From the NCBI GenBank assembly GCA_902515195.1, contig CABXTO010000003.1, positions 1 through 39,111 on the forward strand: a stretch of DNA of 39,111 nucleotides, written 5' to 3'. Position numbers and translations under genes: made by a program. The stretch's first letter is position 1, and each line of letters begins with the position of its first letter. The notes below the pieces were generated by a model. That model searched no databases. It worked only from the letters and a program-made list of their open reading frames with translations, and had not been told where the DNA came from. This document shows, in pieces, positions 26,965 through 34,950 of the stretch. Origin of the DNA: an uncultured Pelagibacteraceae bacterium (GTDB lineage Bacteria; Pseudomonadota; Alphaproteobacteria; Pelagibacterales; Pelagibacteraceae).

Positions 26965-27258
26965 TTGGCTATTGTAAAATCAAAGCTTTTAAAAAAACTT
27001 TCAAAATCGTATCCTAATTTTCTAAAAAAGGATTTAGAAAAATTCACAAATATAATTCTTCAAGAGATAAAACAAACTTTAAAGCGTGGAGAGCGTGTAG
27101 AATTAAGGGGGTTTGGTGTTTTTTCGACAAATTTACAAAAAGCTCGTATTTCAAGAAATCCTAAAACTTCGGAAAAGGTTCATACACCTGAAAAAAAAAC
27201 AATTCGCTTCAAAATGGCTAAAGATTTGTTTAAAAAATTGAATGATGAAAAAGAATAA
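26965..27258 (+). CDS. ihfB: Integration host factor beta subunit (HU/IHF family)
   Basis: IHF bends DNA in the nucleoid, replication and transcription. The 97-residue protein has the family fold: N-terminal helices (LLKKLSKSYPNFLKKDLEKF), RVELRGFGVFST, and the minor-groove arm ARISRNPKTSEKVHTPEKK with the intercalating proline. Position after rpsA is the standard place for ihfB. The start is TTG (TTG-Ala-Ile-Val-Lys); no ATG is available near the family's N-terminus. Its last 14-17 nt overlap pyrF. Confidence 0.93.
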   Translation: MAIVKSKLLKKLSKSYPNFLKKDLEKFTNIILQEIKQTLKRGERVELRGFGVFSTNLQKARISRNPKTSEKVHTPEKKTIRFKMAKDLFKKLNDEKE

Positions 27259-27934
27259 AATATTTGTTGCTTGTGACACCTCAAATCTTAATCAAATAAA
27301 AAAAATTATAAAATATACTAGAACTACTAAGCTTGACATTATTCCTAAGTTTGGTCTGCAATTCTTTTATTCTAAAAATGGAAGAAAGTTTTTAGAGAAC
27401 TTTAAATTAGAATTTTTTTTAGATGTTAAAATAAATGATATATCACAAACTGCTTTATCAGCTATGGATAGTTTAAAGGATTTAAAAAAATTAAGATATA
27501 TTACAGTTCATGTAAATGGTGGTCTAGACATGTTAAAAGCTGTCACCAACAGGGCCAAAAAAATTAACAAAAAGATTAAAGTATTGGGAGTTACAATACT
27601 AACAAGCCTAAATAATAAATCTCTAAAAGAGATAGGCCATACAAAATCTGTAGAAAAATTAGTTCTTCAACAAGTAAATTTAATAAAAAAATCTGGAGCA
27701 GCTGGATGTATTTGTTCAGCTAAAGAGGCTAAGATTATTAGAAAAAAATTTAAAAATTTTTTCATAGTAACTCCTGGTATTAGATTGCCTGGCGATAAAG
27801 CCAATGATCAAATGAGAGTTTTAACCCCAAAAGAAGCCTTTAAAAACAAAGTTTCAGCAATCGTTATGGGGCGTTCACTAATAAAAAAAAATATCAAAAA
27901 TAATGTTAAAAGGTTAATTGATCACTTAAATTAA
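27242..27934 (+). CDS. pyrF: Orotidine 5'-phosphate decarboxylase
   Basis: Last step of UMP synthesis. The 230-residue protein has the barrel signatures FVACDT (strand 1), KFGLQFF (Lys36), the catalytic Asp-x-Lys-x-x-Asp array at 61-66 (LDVKINDISQT, usually DLKxHDIPNT), VHVNGGLDML, GVTILTSLNNKSL, VTPGIRLPGDKANDQMRV and the phosphate-binding Arg in VMGRSLI. All catalytic residues are present although flanking positions vary. Two adjacent ATGs (27242, 27245) are possible starts, both within ihfB, so translation is coupled. Confidence 0.94.
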   Translation: MMKKNKIFVACDTSNLNQIKKIIKYTRTTKLDIIPKFGLQFFYSKNGRKFLENFKLEFFLDVKINDISQTALSAMDSLKDLKKLRYITVHVNGGLDMLKAVTNRAKKINKKIKVLGVTILTSLNNKSLKEIGHTKSVEKLVLQQVNLIKKSGAAGCICSAKEAKIIRKKFKNFFIVTPGIRLPGDKANDQMRVLTPKEAFKNKVSAIVMGRSLIKKNIKNNVKRLIDHLN

Positions 27935-28557
27935 TGATTAAAGGTTGTAAGATTTGTGGGATATCTGATCTCAATACGTTAAATCATATTATCAATCATG
28001 TTTATCCACCTGAATATATAGGCTTCATATGTAATTATAAAAAAAGCTCTAGATACGTAGAATTTAATAAGTTAAAGGAATTAGTAAATGTTGATAAAAA
28101 AAAATCCAAATTTGTAGCCATCTTAGTTAAGCCAAATGAAGAATTTTTAGAAAAAATTAAAAATTTACCTTTTGATTATTATCAAATTTACGATTGTAAC
28201 ACTAAAGAAATTGAGTTTATTAAAAATAATTATAATAAAAAAATTATTGCTGCTTTAACAATCTCTAATTCAGAAGATATTAAAAGACATAAAAACTTCG
28301 AAAACATTGCTGATATAATCTTGTTTGATAGCAAAGGTTATGAGCAGTCAGAGTCATTTGATCATGAACTTTTAAATGATGTCAAAACATCAAAACAAAT
28401 AATGATTGCTGGCGACATAAAGACTAGTGATTTAATAAAATTTAAAAATAAGCCATATATAATTGACATAAGTGGTCATCTGGAGTCTAAAAAAGGAGTT
28501 AAGGATTTAAAAAAAATTGATAAGTTTTTAAATACAGTCCATGATATAAATTCTTAA
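27934..28557 (+). CDS. trpF: Phosphoribosylanthranilate isomerase
   Basis: Third specific step of tryptophan synthesis, an Amadori rearrangement. The 207-residue protein has the catalytic Cys in KICGISDLNTL (Cys8), IGFICNYKKSSRYV (phosphate/ribose side), VAILVKPN, the catalytic Asp region IILFDSKGYEQSESFDHELL, MIAGDIKTSDL and the closing DISGHLESKKGVKDLKKI. Start and pyrF stop share one base (TAATG). It lies 17 nt before trpB. The other tryptophan genes (trpE, D, C) are not in the window. Confidence 0.93.
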   Translation: MIKGCKICGISDLNTLNHIINHVYPPEYIGFICNYKKSSRYVEFNKLKELVNVDKKKSKFVAILVKPNEEFLEKIKNLPFDYYQIYDCNTKEIEFIKNNYNKKIIAALTISNSEDIKRHKNFENIADIILFDSKGYEQSESFDHELLNDVKTSKQIMIAGDIKTSDLIKFKNKPYIIDISGHLESKKGVKDLKKIDKFLNTVHDINS

Positions 28558-28574
28558 AAAAATTTATTTAAAAT

Positions 28575-29825
28575 ATGAAAATACCTCCATTTAAAGAATT
28601 AAATGCACCTGACTCTCTAGGGTACTGGACGAATAAAAAAACGGGAGAAAAATACGGAGGGCAATATATAAGCCCATTACTAATTCCTAATCTTAAAAAA
28701 GTAGAAGTCGGCTTTCAAAAGGCCATGAAAAATAAAAAATTCCTTACTAACCTTGAAGAGCAATTAGTAAATCATATTGGTATTGTCACGCCAATATTAA
28801 GAAGTAAAGAACTAGAGGATATTGCTGGAGGCGAGAAAAAAATTGGTAAAATTTTTCTAAAAAGAACTGACCTGCACCATGATAGCTCACATAAACCTGT
28901 AAGTGCATTTAGTTCAGTTTATTTTGCAAAACATATTCTTAAAGCCAAAAAAATTATAACTGAGACAGGAGCCTCAATGAACGCTCGAGCTGTTGCCTCG
29001 GCTTGTGCCAAGCTTGGTTTGGAGTGCGAAGTACATATAGGGGCTGTTGATGCTGAAAAAGTAAGTCTCAACAAAGATATAACAGAGCTATATGGAGCAA
29101 AAATAATTGAATGTCATGACTCTACAAAGACTTTGTTGCCAGCAATGGCAGCTGCCCTTCGTAGTTGGCAAAGCGATCCGTCTGCTATGTATGTAGTTGG
29201 TTCCTGTTGTGGACCACATCCTTACCCACTTATGGTTAGGACTTTTGCAAGTATTATTGGAAGAATTGCAAAAAAACAAATGCAAGAATTAACCGGGAAA
29301 TTACCATCAACTGTATTTGCAGTGTGCGGGGGTGGATCAAATCTTTCTGCAATTAGCTATCCATACTATAACGATAAGAAAGTTAATATTTTTGGAATTG
29401 AGTCTGCGGGAAAAGGAATATCTTCTGGCGCTCATGCGGCAACAATTACTGGCAAGGCTCCTATAGGAATTTTACTAGGTGCGCGTTCTAACGTTTTAAT
29501 GAATGAGGATGGTCAAATAAATGAAAGTCATACCGAGGCGTCAGGACTTGATTTCAGTGGAACTGGTCCAGAAATTTGTTATATGGCGAGTACTGGAAAA
29601 ATAAAATTTCGAGCAACTACTGATAAAGAAGCACAAGAAACTTTTTTAATGATGTGTAGAAAAACTGGCATCCTGCCTGCTATAGAGGCTTGTTATGTTA
29701 TTCATGCTGCACTTAAAGAGATTAAAAGAAGAAAAAATCCAAGAGAAAATCATTTAATTCACCTTTGTGGTTCTGGTGAGTCCAATGTTGGAAGAATGTT
29801 AAAATATAAAAGAGATAATGAATAA
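28575..29825 (+). CDS. trpB: Tryptophan synthase beta subunit, divergent
   Basis: TrpB is the PLP subunit that joins indole and serine. The 416-residue protein aligns along its whole length: FLKRTDLHHDSSHKPVSA with the PLP lysine at 107, the catalytic Glu130 (ITETGA), SCCGPHPYPLMVRTFASIIG, the PLP phosphate cup GGGSN (252-256) and ASGLDFSGTGPE. Several near-invariant positions differ. The serine carboxylate loop, GAGQHG in nearly all TrpB, reads GASMNA (132-137), and the SGRGDKD region reads CGSGESN (398-404), with Cys at the place of the pyridine-contacting Ser. Neighbour trpA overlaps it. A changed substrate, or a lineage-specific enzyme, is possible. Confidence 0.88.
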   Translation: MKIPPFKELNAPDSLGYWTNKKTGEKYGGQYISPLLIPNLKKVEVGFQKAMKNKKFLTNLEEQLVNHIGIVTPILRSKELEDIAGGEKKIGKIFLKRTDLHHDSSHKPVSAFSSVYFAKHILKAKKIITETGASMNARAVASACAKLGLECEVHIGAVDAEKVSLNKDITELYGAKIIECHDSTKTLLPAMAAALRSWQSDPSAMYVVGSCCGPHPYPLMVRTFASIIGRIAKKQMQELTGKLPSTVFAVCGGGSNLSAISYPYYNDKKVNIFGIESAGKGISSGAHAATITGKAPIGILLGARSNVLMNEDGQINESHTEASGLDFSGTGPEICYMASTGKIKFRATTDKEAQETFLMMCRKTGILPAIEACYVIHAALKEIKRRKNPRENHLIHLCGSGESNVGRMLKYKRDNE

Positions 29826-30639
29826 AACCTTTCAAAAAATATTGGCAAAAGCCAAATCAGAAAATAGATCGTGTTTTGTTGCTTTCGTTACTGGAATGGA
29901 TCCAGACTACGAAAGTTCTAAAAAAATTTTAATAGAATTATCAAAATACTGTGACTGTATTGAAATAGGGGTAAGTTTCAATACAAGCACATCTGACTCA
30001 TCTATTATTATGAGTGCTAATGATCGTGCTATAAAATCTGGGGCAAAAACAGGAAAAATTTTTCAACTTATTAAAGAAGTAAAAAGTGAGGTAAAAAGTG
30101 ACACTGCATTTGTAACTATGGGATACTTAAATCAAATACACGTCTATGGAATAGATAACTATATAAATGATTGTAAAAAGAGCGGTGTAGATGGGTGTAT
30201 AGTGGTTGATAGTAACAATGAAGCACCAGAGGATGATCAAATTTTTAAAGGACTAACTAAAAATAATATGGCCTATATAAAGCTAATTGCCCCAACCAAT
30301 GACGATAATTATATCAAGCAGAGTTTAAAAAAAAGTTCATCTTGGTTGTATATAGTTTCTTACGCTGGAGTGACTGGATCTAAAGAAGTAAACTTGGATA
30401 ATGTAAAAAAATTATCTAAAATGATTAGAAAACAATCAAAGATCCCAATTGGGGTAGGATTCGGGATTAAGAATTATGATGATGTGAAAAAAGTTTCAAA
30501 ACTTGCAGATTTAGTTGTTTGTGGAAGCTCTATAGTTGAAAAAATCAAGGAAGGAAGCCAAAAAGGTTTGACTAACCAAAATTTAGCCCAATTTGTTGGA
30601 GAATATGTTAAAACATTATCAGAAGGAGTAAAGCATTGA
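29818..30639 (+). CDS. trpA: Tryptophan synthase alpha subunit, divergent
   Basis: TrpA splits indole-3-glycerol phosphate and channels indole to TrpB. The 273-residue barrel keeps the two catalytic acids at their textbook positions, Glu49 (CIEIGVSF) and Asp60 (TSTSDSS), and YAGVTG, GVGFGI and VCGSSIV at the phosphate end. But loop 2, PFSDPLADGP in almost all TrpA, reads SFNTSTSDSS (53-62), and YYNPI reads YLNQI. Loop 2 contacts the beta subunit, so the change mirrors that in the neighbouring trpB. It overlaps trpB by 8 nt and accD by 4 nt. Confidence 0.87.
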   Translation: MNKTFQKILAKAKSENRSCFVAFVTGMDPDYESSKKILIELSKYCDCIEIGVSFNTSTSDSSIIMSANDRAIKSGAKTGKIFQLIKEVKSEVKSDTAFVTMGYLNQIHVYGIDNYINDCKKSGVDGCIVVDSNNEAPEDDQIFKGLTKNNMAYIKLIAPTNDDNYIKQSLKKSSSWLYIVSYAGVTGSKEVNLDNVKKLSKMIRKQSKIPIGVGFGIKNYDDVKKVSKLADLVVCGSSIVEKIKEGSQKGLTNQNLAQFVGEYVKTLSEGVKH

Positions 30640-31583
30640 ATTGGTTAACAAAAATTATAACTGCAGCTGAAAAGATAAAAACCGCAGTACGTAAAAGAGC
30701 TTCAAAGACAGAAATGGCTGCTTCAAAATATATGAGCTGTCATGGTGTTCCAATAGAAAAAAAAATAATCCAACAAAACAATTTCATTTGCCCAGAATGT
30801 AATTTTCATCATTTCATAAGTCCCTCCCAACGATTTTCTATGATGTTTGGTGAAAACAATTGGAAAAAAATTAATTCTCCTAAAGTTAAAGACGAGGATC
30901 CTTACCGATGGGAAGATACAAAGAAATATACAGATCGATTAAAAGAAGCAAAAAAAATTACAGGGCAAGATAATGCCATTTTATCATGTGAAGCTAAAAT
31001 TAATGATATTGATGTTGTTGTAAGTGCTGTTAATTTTAAATTTATTGGTGGTTCAATTTCAATGAATGAAGGTGAAAATGTGCTTGCAGCAGTCCAGACA
31101 GCTATAGAAAAAAAATGTCCATATATATTTGTGAGCGCCTCTGGGGGCATGCGAATGATGACAAATATGCTTAGCTTAATGCAAATGACCCGCATGACGA
31201 TCGCAATAAATGAATTAAAAAAAAACAATCTTCCATACATTGTAGTTATTTCAAATCCTACCACAGGCGGCTTGAGCGCTAGCATTGTTTCAACATCCGA
31301 TATTTGTATTGGAGAAGGTGGTCCAAATGGAGGTGCCACTTATGCTTTTGCCGGCCGTAGAATTGTAGAAGCAACTACCAAAAGTGATTTACCGGAGGAT
31401 TTCCAAACTGTAACCTGGCAAAAGTCTAAAGGGCAAGTTGATCTTGTTTTAGATAGAAAAGAAATAGCACCTACAATTGGAACTCTATTATCTATTTTAT
31501 TAAAAAAACATAAATCTGAAAACATTGAGGAAAATGATTCTTTAGTTGAAAAATCTCTTCAAAAAACCAAAGAAGCATCTTAG
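30636..31583 (+). CDS. accD: Acetyl-CoA carboxylase carboxyltransferase beta subunit, divergent
   Basis: AccD is the partner of AccA in malonyl-CoA formation. The 315-residue protein begins MNWLTKI from a TTG overlapping the trpA stop. Its zinc ribbon has only three of four cysteines: CPEC (52-55) is intact, but the first pair, usually CxxC, reads YMSC (32-35). The crotonase-fold core is recognisable (TKKYTDRLKEAKKITGQDNA, FKFIGGSISMNEGE, SASGGMRMMTNMLSLMQMTR, NPTTGGLSAS), with differences in the usually fixed SASGGARMQE, and the segment before the FAGxRVI motif is longer (IGEGGPNGGATYAFAGRRIV). Function as AccD is likely from context. Confidence 0.87.
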   Translation: MNWLTKIITAAEKIKTAVRKRASKTEMAASKYMSCHGVPIEKKIIQQNNFICPECNFHHFISPSQRFSMMFGENNWKKINSPKVKDEDPYRWEDTKKYTDRLKEAKKITGQDNAILSCEAKINDIDVVVSAVNFKFIGGSISMNEGENVLAAVQTAIEKKCPYIFVSASGGMRMMTNMLSLMQMTRMTIAINELKKNNLPYIVVISNPTTGGLSASIVSTSDICIGEGGPNGGATYAFAGRRIVEATTKSDLPEDFQTVTWQKSKGQVDLVLDRKEIAPTIGTLLSILLKKHKSENIEENDSLVEKSLQKTKEAS

Positions 31584-31602
31584 TAGTTAAATCAAATTAA
31601 TC

Positions 31603-32859
31603 ATGGTTAATTCTGAGATTTATTATAATCAATTACAAAAAAAATATAGTCGAAGAATAACCCTAGGATTATCTAGGATAAAAAAAGCATTAAAGCTCCT
31701 GGGAAACCCAGAAAAAAAGTTAAAAAGGCCAATAAATATTTTGGGCTCTGATGGTAAATACTCATGTTTAAGATCACTCCAATATTTCATTGAAGCTAAT
31801 GGACAAACAACATCAACTTTCATTAGCCCTCACCTATATGATTTGCGATCTAGAATATGGTTAAAAAACAGATTTATTTCTTTAAAAGAAATAAAGAAAT
31901 ATGAAAATAAAATATCAAAACTTAACGTTAAATTAAGTCTTTTTGAAGTATTAACTCTAATATATGTATTGGCAGCTTCAAGAAAAGATATTGATTATTC
32001 GCTACTTGAAAGTGGTCTTCTGTTCTTAGGAGATTCGACTCGATTGTTTAAAAAACCTCTCCTACAAGCCTGCACAAATATTAATAAACAGCATCTTGAA
32101 TGGATTAGTCCTAAAACAATAAATGAAATATGTAGACAAAAAGTAGGATATTTAAGTAATGAGTCCAACATTTATATTGGTAAACAAAATCCAAAAACAC
32201 TTAAAATTATAAAAGAAATATTAAAGAAAAATAAAAGTAAAATTACTTATCCTTCAAAATGGAGGATAGTTAGTGAAGGAAAAAAGATTTATTATAAAGA
32301 TAAAAATAACAAAATATCTATTCGATCTAACTACATTAATAGTAAAGGATTAATTGACAATTTAGGACTTGCTATAAAAATTGCATTAGATTTAAAAATC
32401 AAACCAACAAATATTGAAAAAACAATTCCAAAGATTTTTTTTGAAGGGAGATTGCAGTATTTAAAAAAAGGTAAATTAAGAAAATTTGTACACAAAAAAG
32501 AAAAGGTACTTTTAGATGGTGCTCATTCAAGTGCCTCAGGTAATAATCTATATAATTATCTTAAAACTCTGAAACTCCCAATTTACTGCATTTGGGGGAT
32601 GCAAAAAAATAAATTACCTTATGAATTTTTAAGTAATTTTAAGGGAATATTTAAAAAGATAATCACTGTGAAAATACCAAATGAAAAAAATGCATGTACT
32701 GCAGATGAGTTAAAAACAATTGCATTAAAACAGAAATACAAAGTTGAATCAGCACAAAACTTTAAAGAAGGACTTAAAATAATAACTACACGTAAACCCA
32801 AAGTTATTTGTTTTATGGGAAGCCTTTATTTTATTGGTTCGATACTTAAAGAAAATTAA
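31603..32859 (+). CDS. folC: FolC-like Mur ligase family protein (folylpolyglutamate/dihydrofolate synthase), divergent
   Basis: FolC adds glutamate to dihydropteroate or folates. Position after accD and the 418-residue length fit, as do LGLSRIKKALKLLGNPEKKL, FISPHLYDLRSRIW, SLFEVLTLIYVLA, FFEGRLQYLKKGK and KVLLDGAHSSASG. The ATP-binding loop, GTNGKGS in the family, reads GSDGKYS (48-54), and the EVGLGGRxDATN motif reads ESGLLFLGDSTRLF (136-149). These are positions where Mur ligases rarely vary, so catalytic capacity is uncertain. The family assignment is firm, the activity is not. Confidence 0.82.
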   Translation: MVNSEIYYNQLQKKYSRRITLGLSRIKKALKLLGNPEKKLKRPINILGSDGKYSCLRSLQYFIEANGQTTSTFISPHLYDLRSRIWLKNRFISLKEIKKYENKISKLNVKLSLFEVLTLIYVLAASRKDIDYSLLESGLLFLGDSTRLFKKPLLQACTNINKQHLEWISPKTINEICRQKVGYLSNESNIYIGKQNPKTLKIIKEILKKNKSKITYPSKWRIVSEGKKIYYKDKNNKISIRSNYINSKGLIDNLGLAIKIALDLKIKPTNIEKTIPKIFFEGRLQYLKKGKLRKFVHKKEKVLLDGAHSSASGNNLYNYLKTLKLPIYCIWGMQKNKLPYEFLSNFKGIFKKIITVKIPNEKNACTADELKTIALKQKYKVESAQNFKEGLKIITTRKPKVICFMGSLYFIGSILKEN

Positions 32860-32861
32860 TT

Positions 32862-33176
32862 TTATACAGATTTGTCTAAAAATTCTCGAACAGTATTTTC
32901 AGGTACGCCACCGACAAGACGGTCAACTTCTACACCTTTTTTAAACAGAATCAAAGTGGGAACGCCACGGATCCCACATTGTGATCCAAGATTCAGGGCA
33001 TCTGATTCTATGTCAGCGTAAAATGTCTTCATTTTATCTTTATACTCAACACTTAGCTTTTCCATGATTGGTCGTAAAACTTTGCATGGTGAGCACCATG
33101 ACGCTGAGAACTGAACAACTGTTATTGGTTCGTTCTTAATTTTTGATTCAAAATCTTCATCTTTAAAATTTTCCAT
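32862..33176 (-). CDS. trxA: Thioredoxin, CSPC active site
   Basis: Disulfide reductase of the cytosol. The 104-residue protein has the thioredoxin fold signatures FSASWCSPCKVLRPIMEKL (Cys28, Cys31) and the cis-proline region GIRGVPTLILFKKGVEVDRLVGG. The active site is CSPC rather than CGPC, and the buried Asp equivalent to E. coli Asp26 is Gln22 (VVQFSAS), which should shift redox behaviour. It faces folC with 2 nt between the stops. A good Shine-Dalgarno (AGGAG) lies 7 nt before the ATG. It follows folC in many alphaproteobacteria, usually on the same strand. Confidence 0.93.
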   Translation of the reverse strand: MENFKDEDFESKIKNEPITVVQFSASWCSPCKVLRPIMEKLSVEYKDKMKTFYADIESDALNLGSQCGIRGVPTLILFKKGVEVDRLVGGVPENTVREFLDKSV

Positions 33177-33232
33177 TTTTTTCTCCTACAATTTTTATTA
33201 TTAGTAATAAGTAATTAAGCATTAAAGTCAAT

Positions 33233-33246
33233 TTGGTAATTACCAA
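33233..33246. promoter_or_regulatory. 14-bp perfect palindrome upstream of trxA
   Basis: TTGGTAATTACCAA is a perfect palindrome about 57 nt before the trxA ATG and 37 nt beyond the stop of the 152-residue gene. It resembles the half-site symmetry of GntR or LacI family operators. With no T-run on either side it is a poor intrinsic terminator. It marks the border between the housekeeping block and the accessory region. Confidence 0.4.
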
Positions 33247-33282
33247 TGAGACTTAATATCTATGTTAAGAAATGATTAAAAT

Positions 33283-33741
33283 TTACTTCAATTTATCTAA
33301 TTTTGAAGATCTTCTTTCGTCTAGAACTCTTCTTACTAGTTTTCTGTTGCAGGGAACACCTAATTCATCTTTTACTTTTTGAGCTATTGACGATTTTGAC
33401 TCCTCTTGATTTGAGGCTTCATCAAATATTTGTAATATTTTTTTTTCTTTTTTTTTGACTAATTCCAATCCTAAAGTACTTTTATTGGTAAAAGTTAACT
33501 TATTTCTAATTTGCTCAATTTTTTTATCATTGGGAATTTTAAAGCAAGTGGGCGTTGTTCCTGCTTTACCTATTCTCTTAAATTTTAACATTTGAATACC
33601 ATGTCCCTCACAAAATCTCGGTAGGTTATCTTTTCTTATGATAATTTTTTTCTCTTCCAAGAATAAAATAAATTCATCAGTATCTAAAAAGCCCTCTGGT
33701 TTTTCTTCGCGTCTTTTTAAATTGAATGGGTTTTTATCCAT
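33283..33741 (-). CDS. Hypothetical basic protein, possible C-terminal DNA-binding segment
   Basis: I do not recognise this 152-residue protein. It is strongly basic, has no membrane segment, and its middle is lysine-rich (ELVKKKEKKILQIFDEA). The C-terminal 40 residues (SIAQKVKDELGVPCNRKLVR, then RVLDERRSSK) have the helix-turn-helix-like spacing of small DNA-binding domains. The residues near 40-60 (NLPRFCEGHGIQMLKFKRIG) look like a short beta-rich element. It is last in the operon with rmuC, whose stop it overlaps by 8 nt, so it is probably produced together with that nuclease. Function is unknown. Confidence 0.7.
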   Translation of the reverse strand: MDKNPFNLKRREEKPEGFLDTDEFILFLEEKKIIIRKDNLPRFCEGHGIQMLKFKRIGKAGTTPTCFKIPNDKKIEQIRNKLTFTNKSTLGLELVKKKEKKILQIFDEASNQEESKSSIAQKVKDELGVPCNRKLVRRVLDERRSSKLDKLK

Positions 33742-34933
33742 AAATCTTTTTTATTGGTTCTTTTTTTTCTTCTTCAGATTTATCTTTAACCTCTTCAAAA
33801 TCCATTAACTTATCTTGTAATGGGGTAGTTTTTGGTATTGGAGTTGAAGAGCTAATCCCTAGGTCCTTTAATTTCTCTATTCTTTGTTCTAAACTATTTC
33901 TACCCTGATAAGCACCATTAATAACTCTTTTTAAATTCTCACCGTGAGAGTTAAAACTAGTCATAGTTTTAATTAAATGACCTTTTAATAAAGAGTACTT
34001 TTCCATTAAATTTGAAGCTGTTTGAGTTATCTCAGCAACACTATTAATTTGTTTTTCTTTATCTCTGATAGTTTGAACTATTGATATTATTGCCAATAAA
34101 TTCTTAGGTCCAACTAGAAGTATATTTTTTTTATAAGCATAATCATATAATGTTGGATCATGCTCTAAAGCACTTAAGTAAGCAGCTTCGTGACACATAT
34201 ACATTATAACTTTTTGGAAAACTTCTTTTTTCAAGTTTTTCATATAATCTTTTTTAGACAAGTCATCTATATGCTTCTTAACAGCTTGATAATGCTTTTT
34301 AAATTGATCATTTTTTTCTTCATCGTTTTCAGCATTAACAAATTTTTTATAGTTATCTAAACTAACTTTTGAGTCACAAATAATATGACTATCACCAAGA
34401 TTTAAAACAATATCAGGTTTTGTTGTCTCAGATTTATCTTCCTCTAAATTATAAACTTCTTCCTTTTTTTGTTTCGTATAATCAATACCTAGCTTAAAAC
34501 CATGAAAGTTTAGACTTTGTTCAAGAAATCTCTCACCAAAATCCCCTTGATACTTGGCATTGCCAGTCAATTTGTCGATAAACTTTTGTTGTTTCTCGAT
34601 CATTTGCGAGTATTCACCCATGTTAGTTGTGACAGAGGTTTTAAAAGCATCAACCTTTCCAAGAGTTTCAAGCTGTTTAGCTGTGGTTTCTCTTTCTTTG
34701 GTTAAAGTTTCCTTCAAACTATTTTTTTCTGTCTCTAAACTATTAAGCTTTTCTCTTAGCACGCTTAATTCTTTTTCATTATTAGATATTAAAAGTTCAA
34801 TTTCATGATCTTTATCTTTTTTGAGATCATCTAATTCAGCTGATGGATCATTATTTTTTTTAGAAAATTTTATATAAGCAAACCATAAAATTGAAACGAT
34901 TGCTGCTGTAATTAAAACTGGTAATAAATCCAT
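33734..34933 (-). CDS. rmuC: RmuC-family DNA recombination protein (PD-(D/E)XK fold)
   Basis: RmuC proteins are membrane-anchored coiled-coil proteins with an endonuclease-like domain; in E. coli loss of rmuC raises recombination at inverted repeats. The 399-residue protein has an N-terminal membrane helix (about 4-22), a coiled coil (35-95) and the nuclease-like core: GDFGERFLEQSLNFHGF (Glu134, Glu138), TKPDIVLNLGD (Asp174) and ICDSKVSLDNYKKF (Asp187, Lys189). The C-terminal part NLLAIISIVQTIRDKEKQ and GAYQGRNSLEQRI is characteristic, followed by an acidic/lysine tail. A Shine-Dalgarno (AGGAG) lies 8 nt before the ATG. It is third in a four-gene operon, 17 nt after the preceding gene. Confidence 0.92.
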   Translation of the reverse strand: MDLLPVLITAAIVSILWFAYIKFSKKNNDPSAELDDLKKDKDHEIELLISNNEKELSVLREKLNSLETEKNSLKETLTKERETTAKQLETLGKVDAFKTSVTTNMGEYSQMIEKQQKFIDKLTGNAKYQGDFGERFLEQSLNFHGFKLGIDYTKQKKEEVYNLEEDKSETTKPDIVLNLGDSHIICDSKVSLDNYKKFVNAENDEEKNDQFKKHYQAVKKHIDDLSKKDYMKNLKKEVFQKVIMYMCHEAAYLSALEHDPTLYDYAYKKNILLVGPKNLLAIISIVQTIRDKEKQINSVAEITQTASNLMEKYSLLKGHLIKTMTSFNSHGENLKRVINGAYQGRNSLEQRIEKLKDLGISSSTPIPKTTPLQDKLMDFEEVKDKSEEEKKEPIKKIYG

Positions 34934-34950
34934 TATTTATACTCCTACTG

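Noticed and set aside
30902-31339. Open frame antisense to accD (145 codons)
   Set aside because: No family resemblance; fully inside accD.
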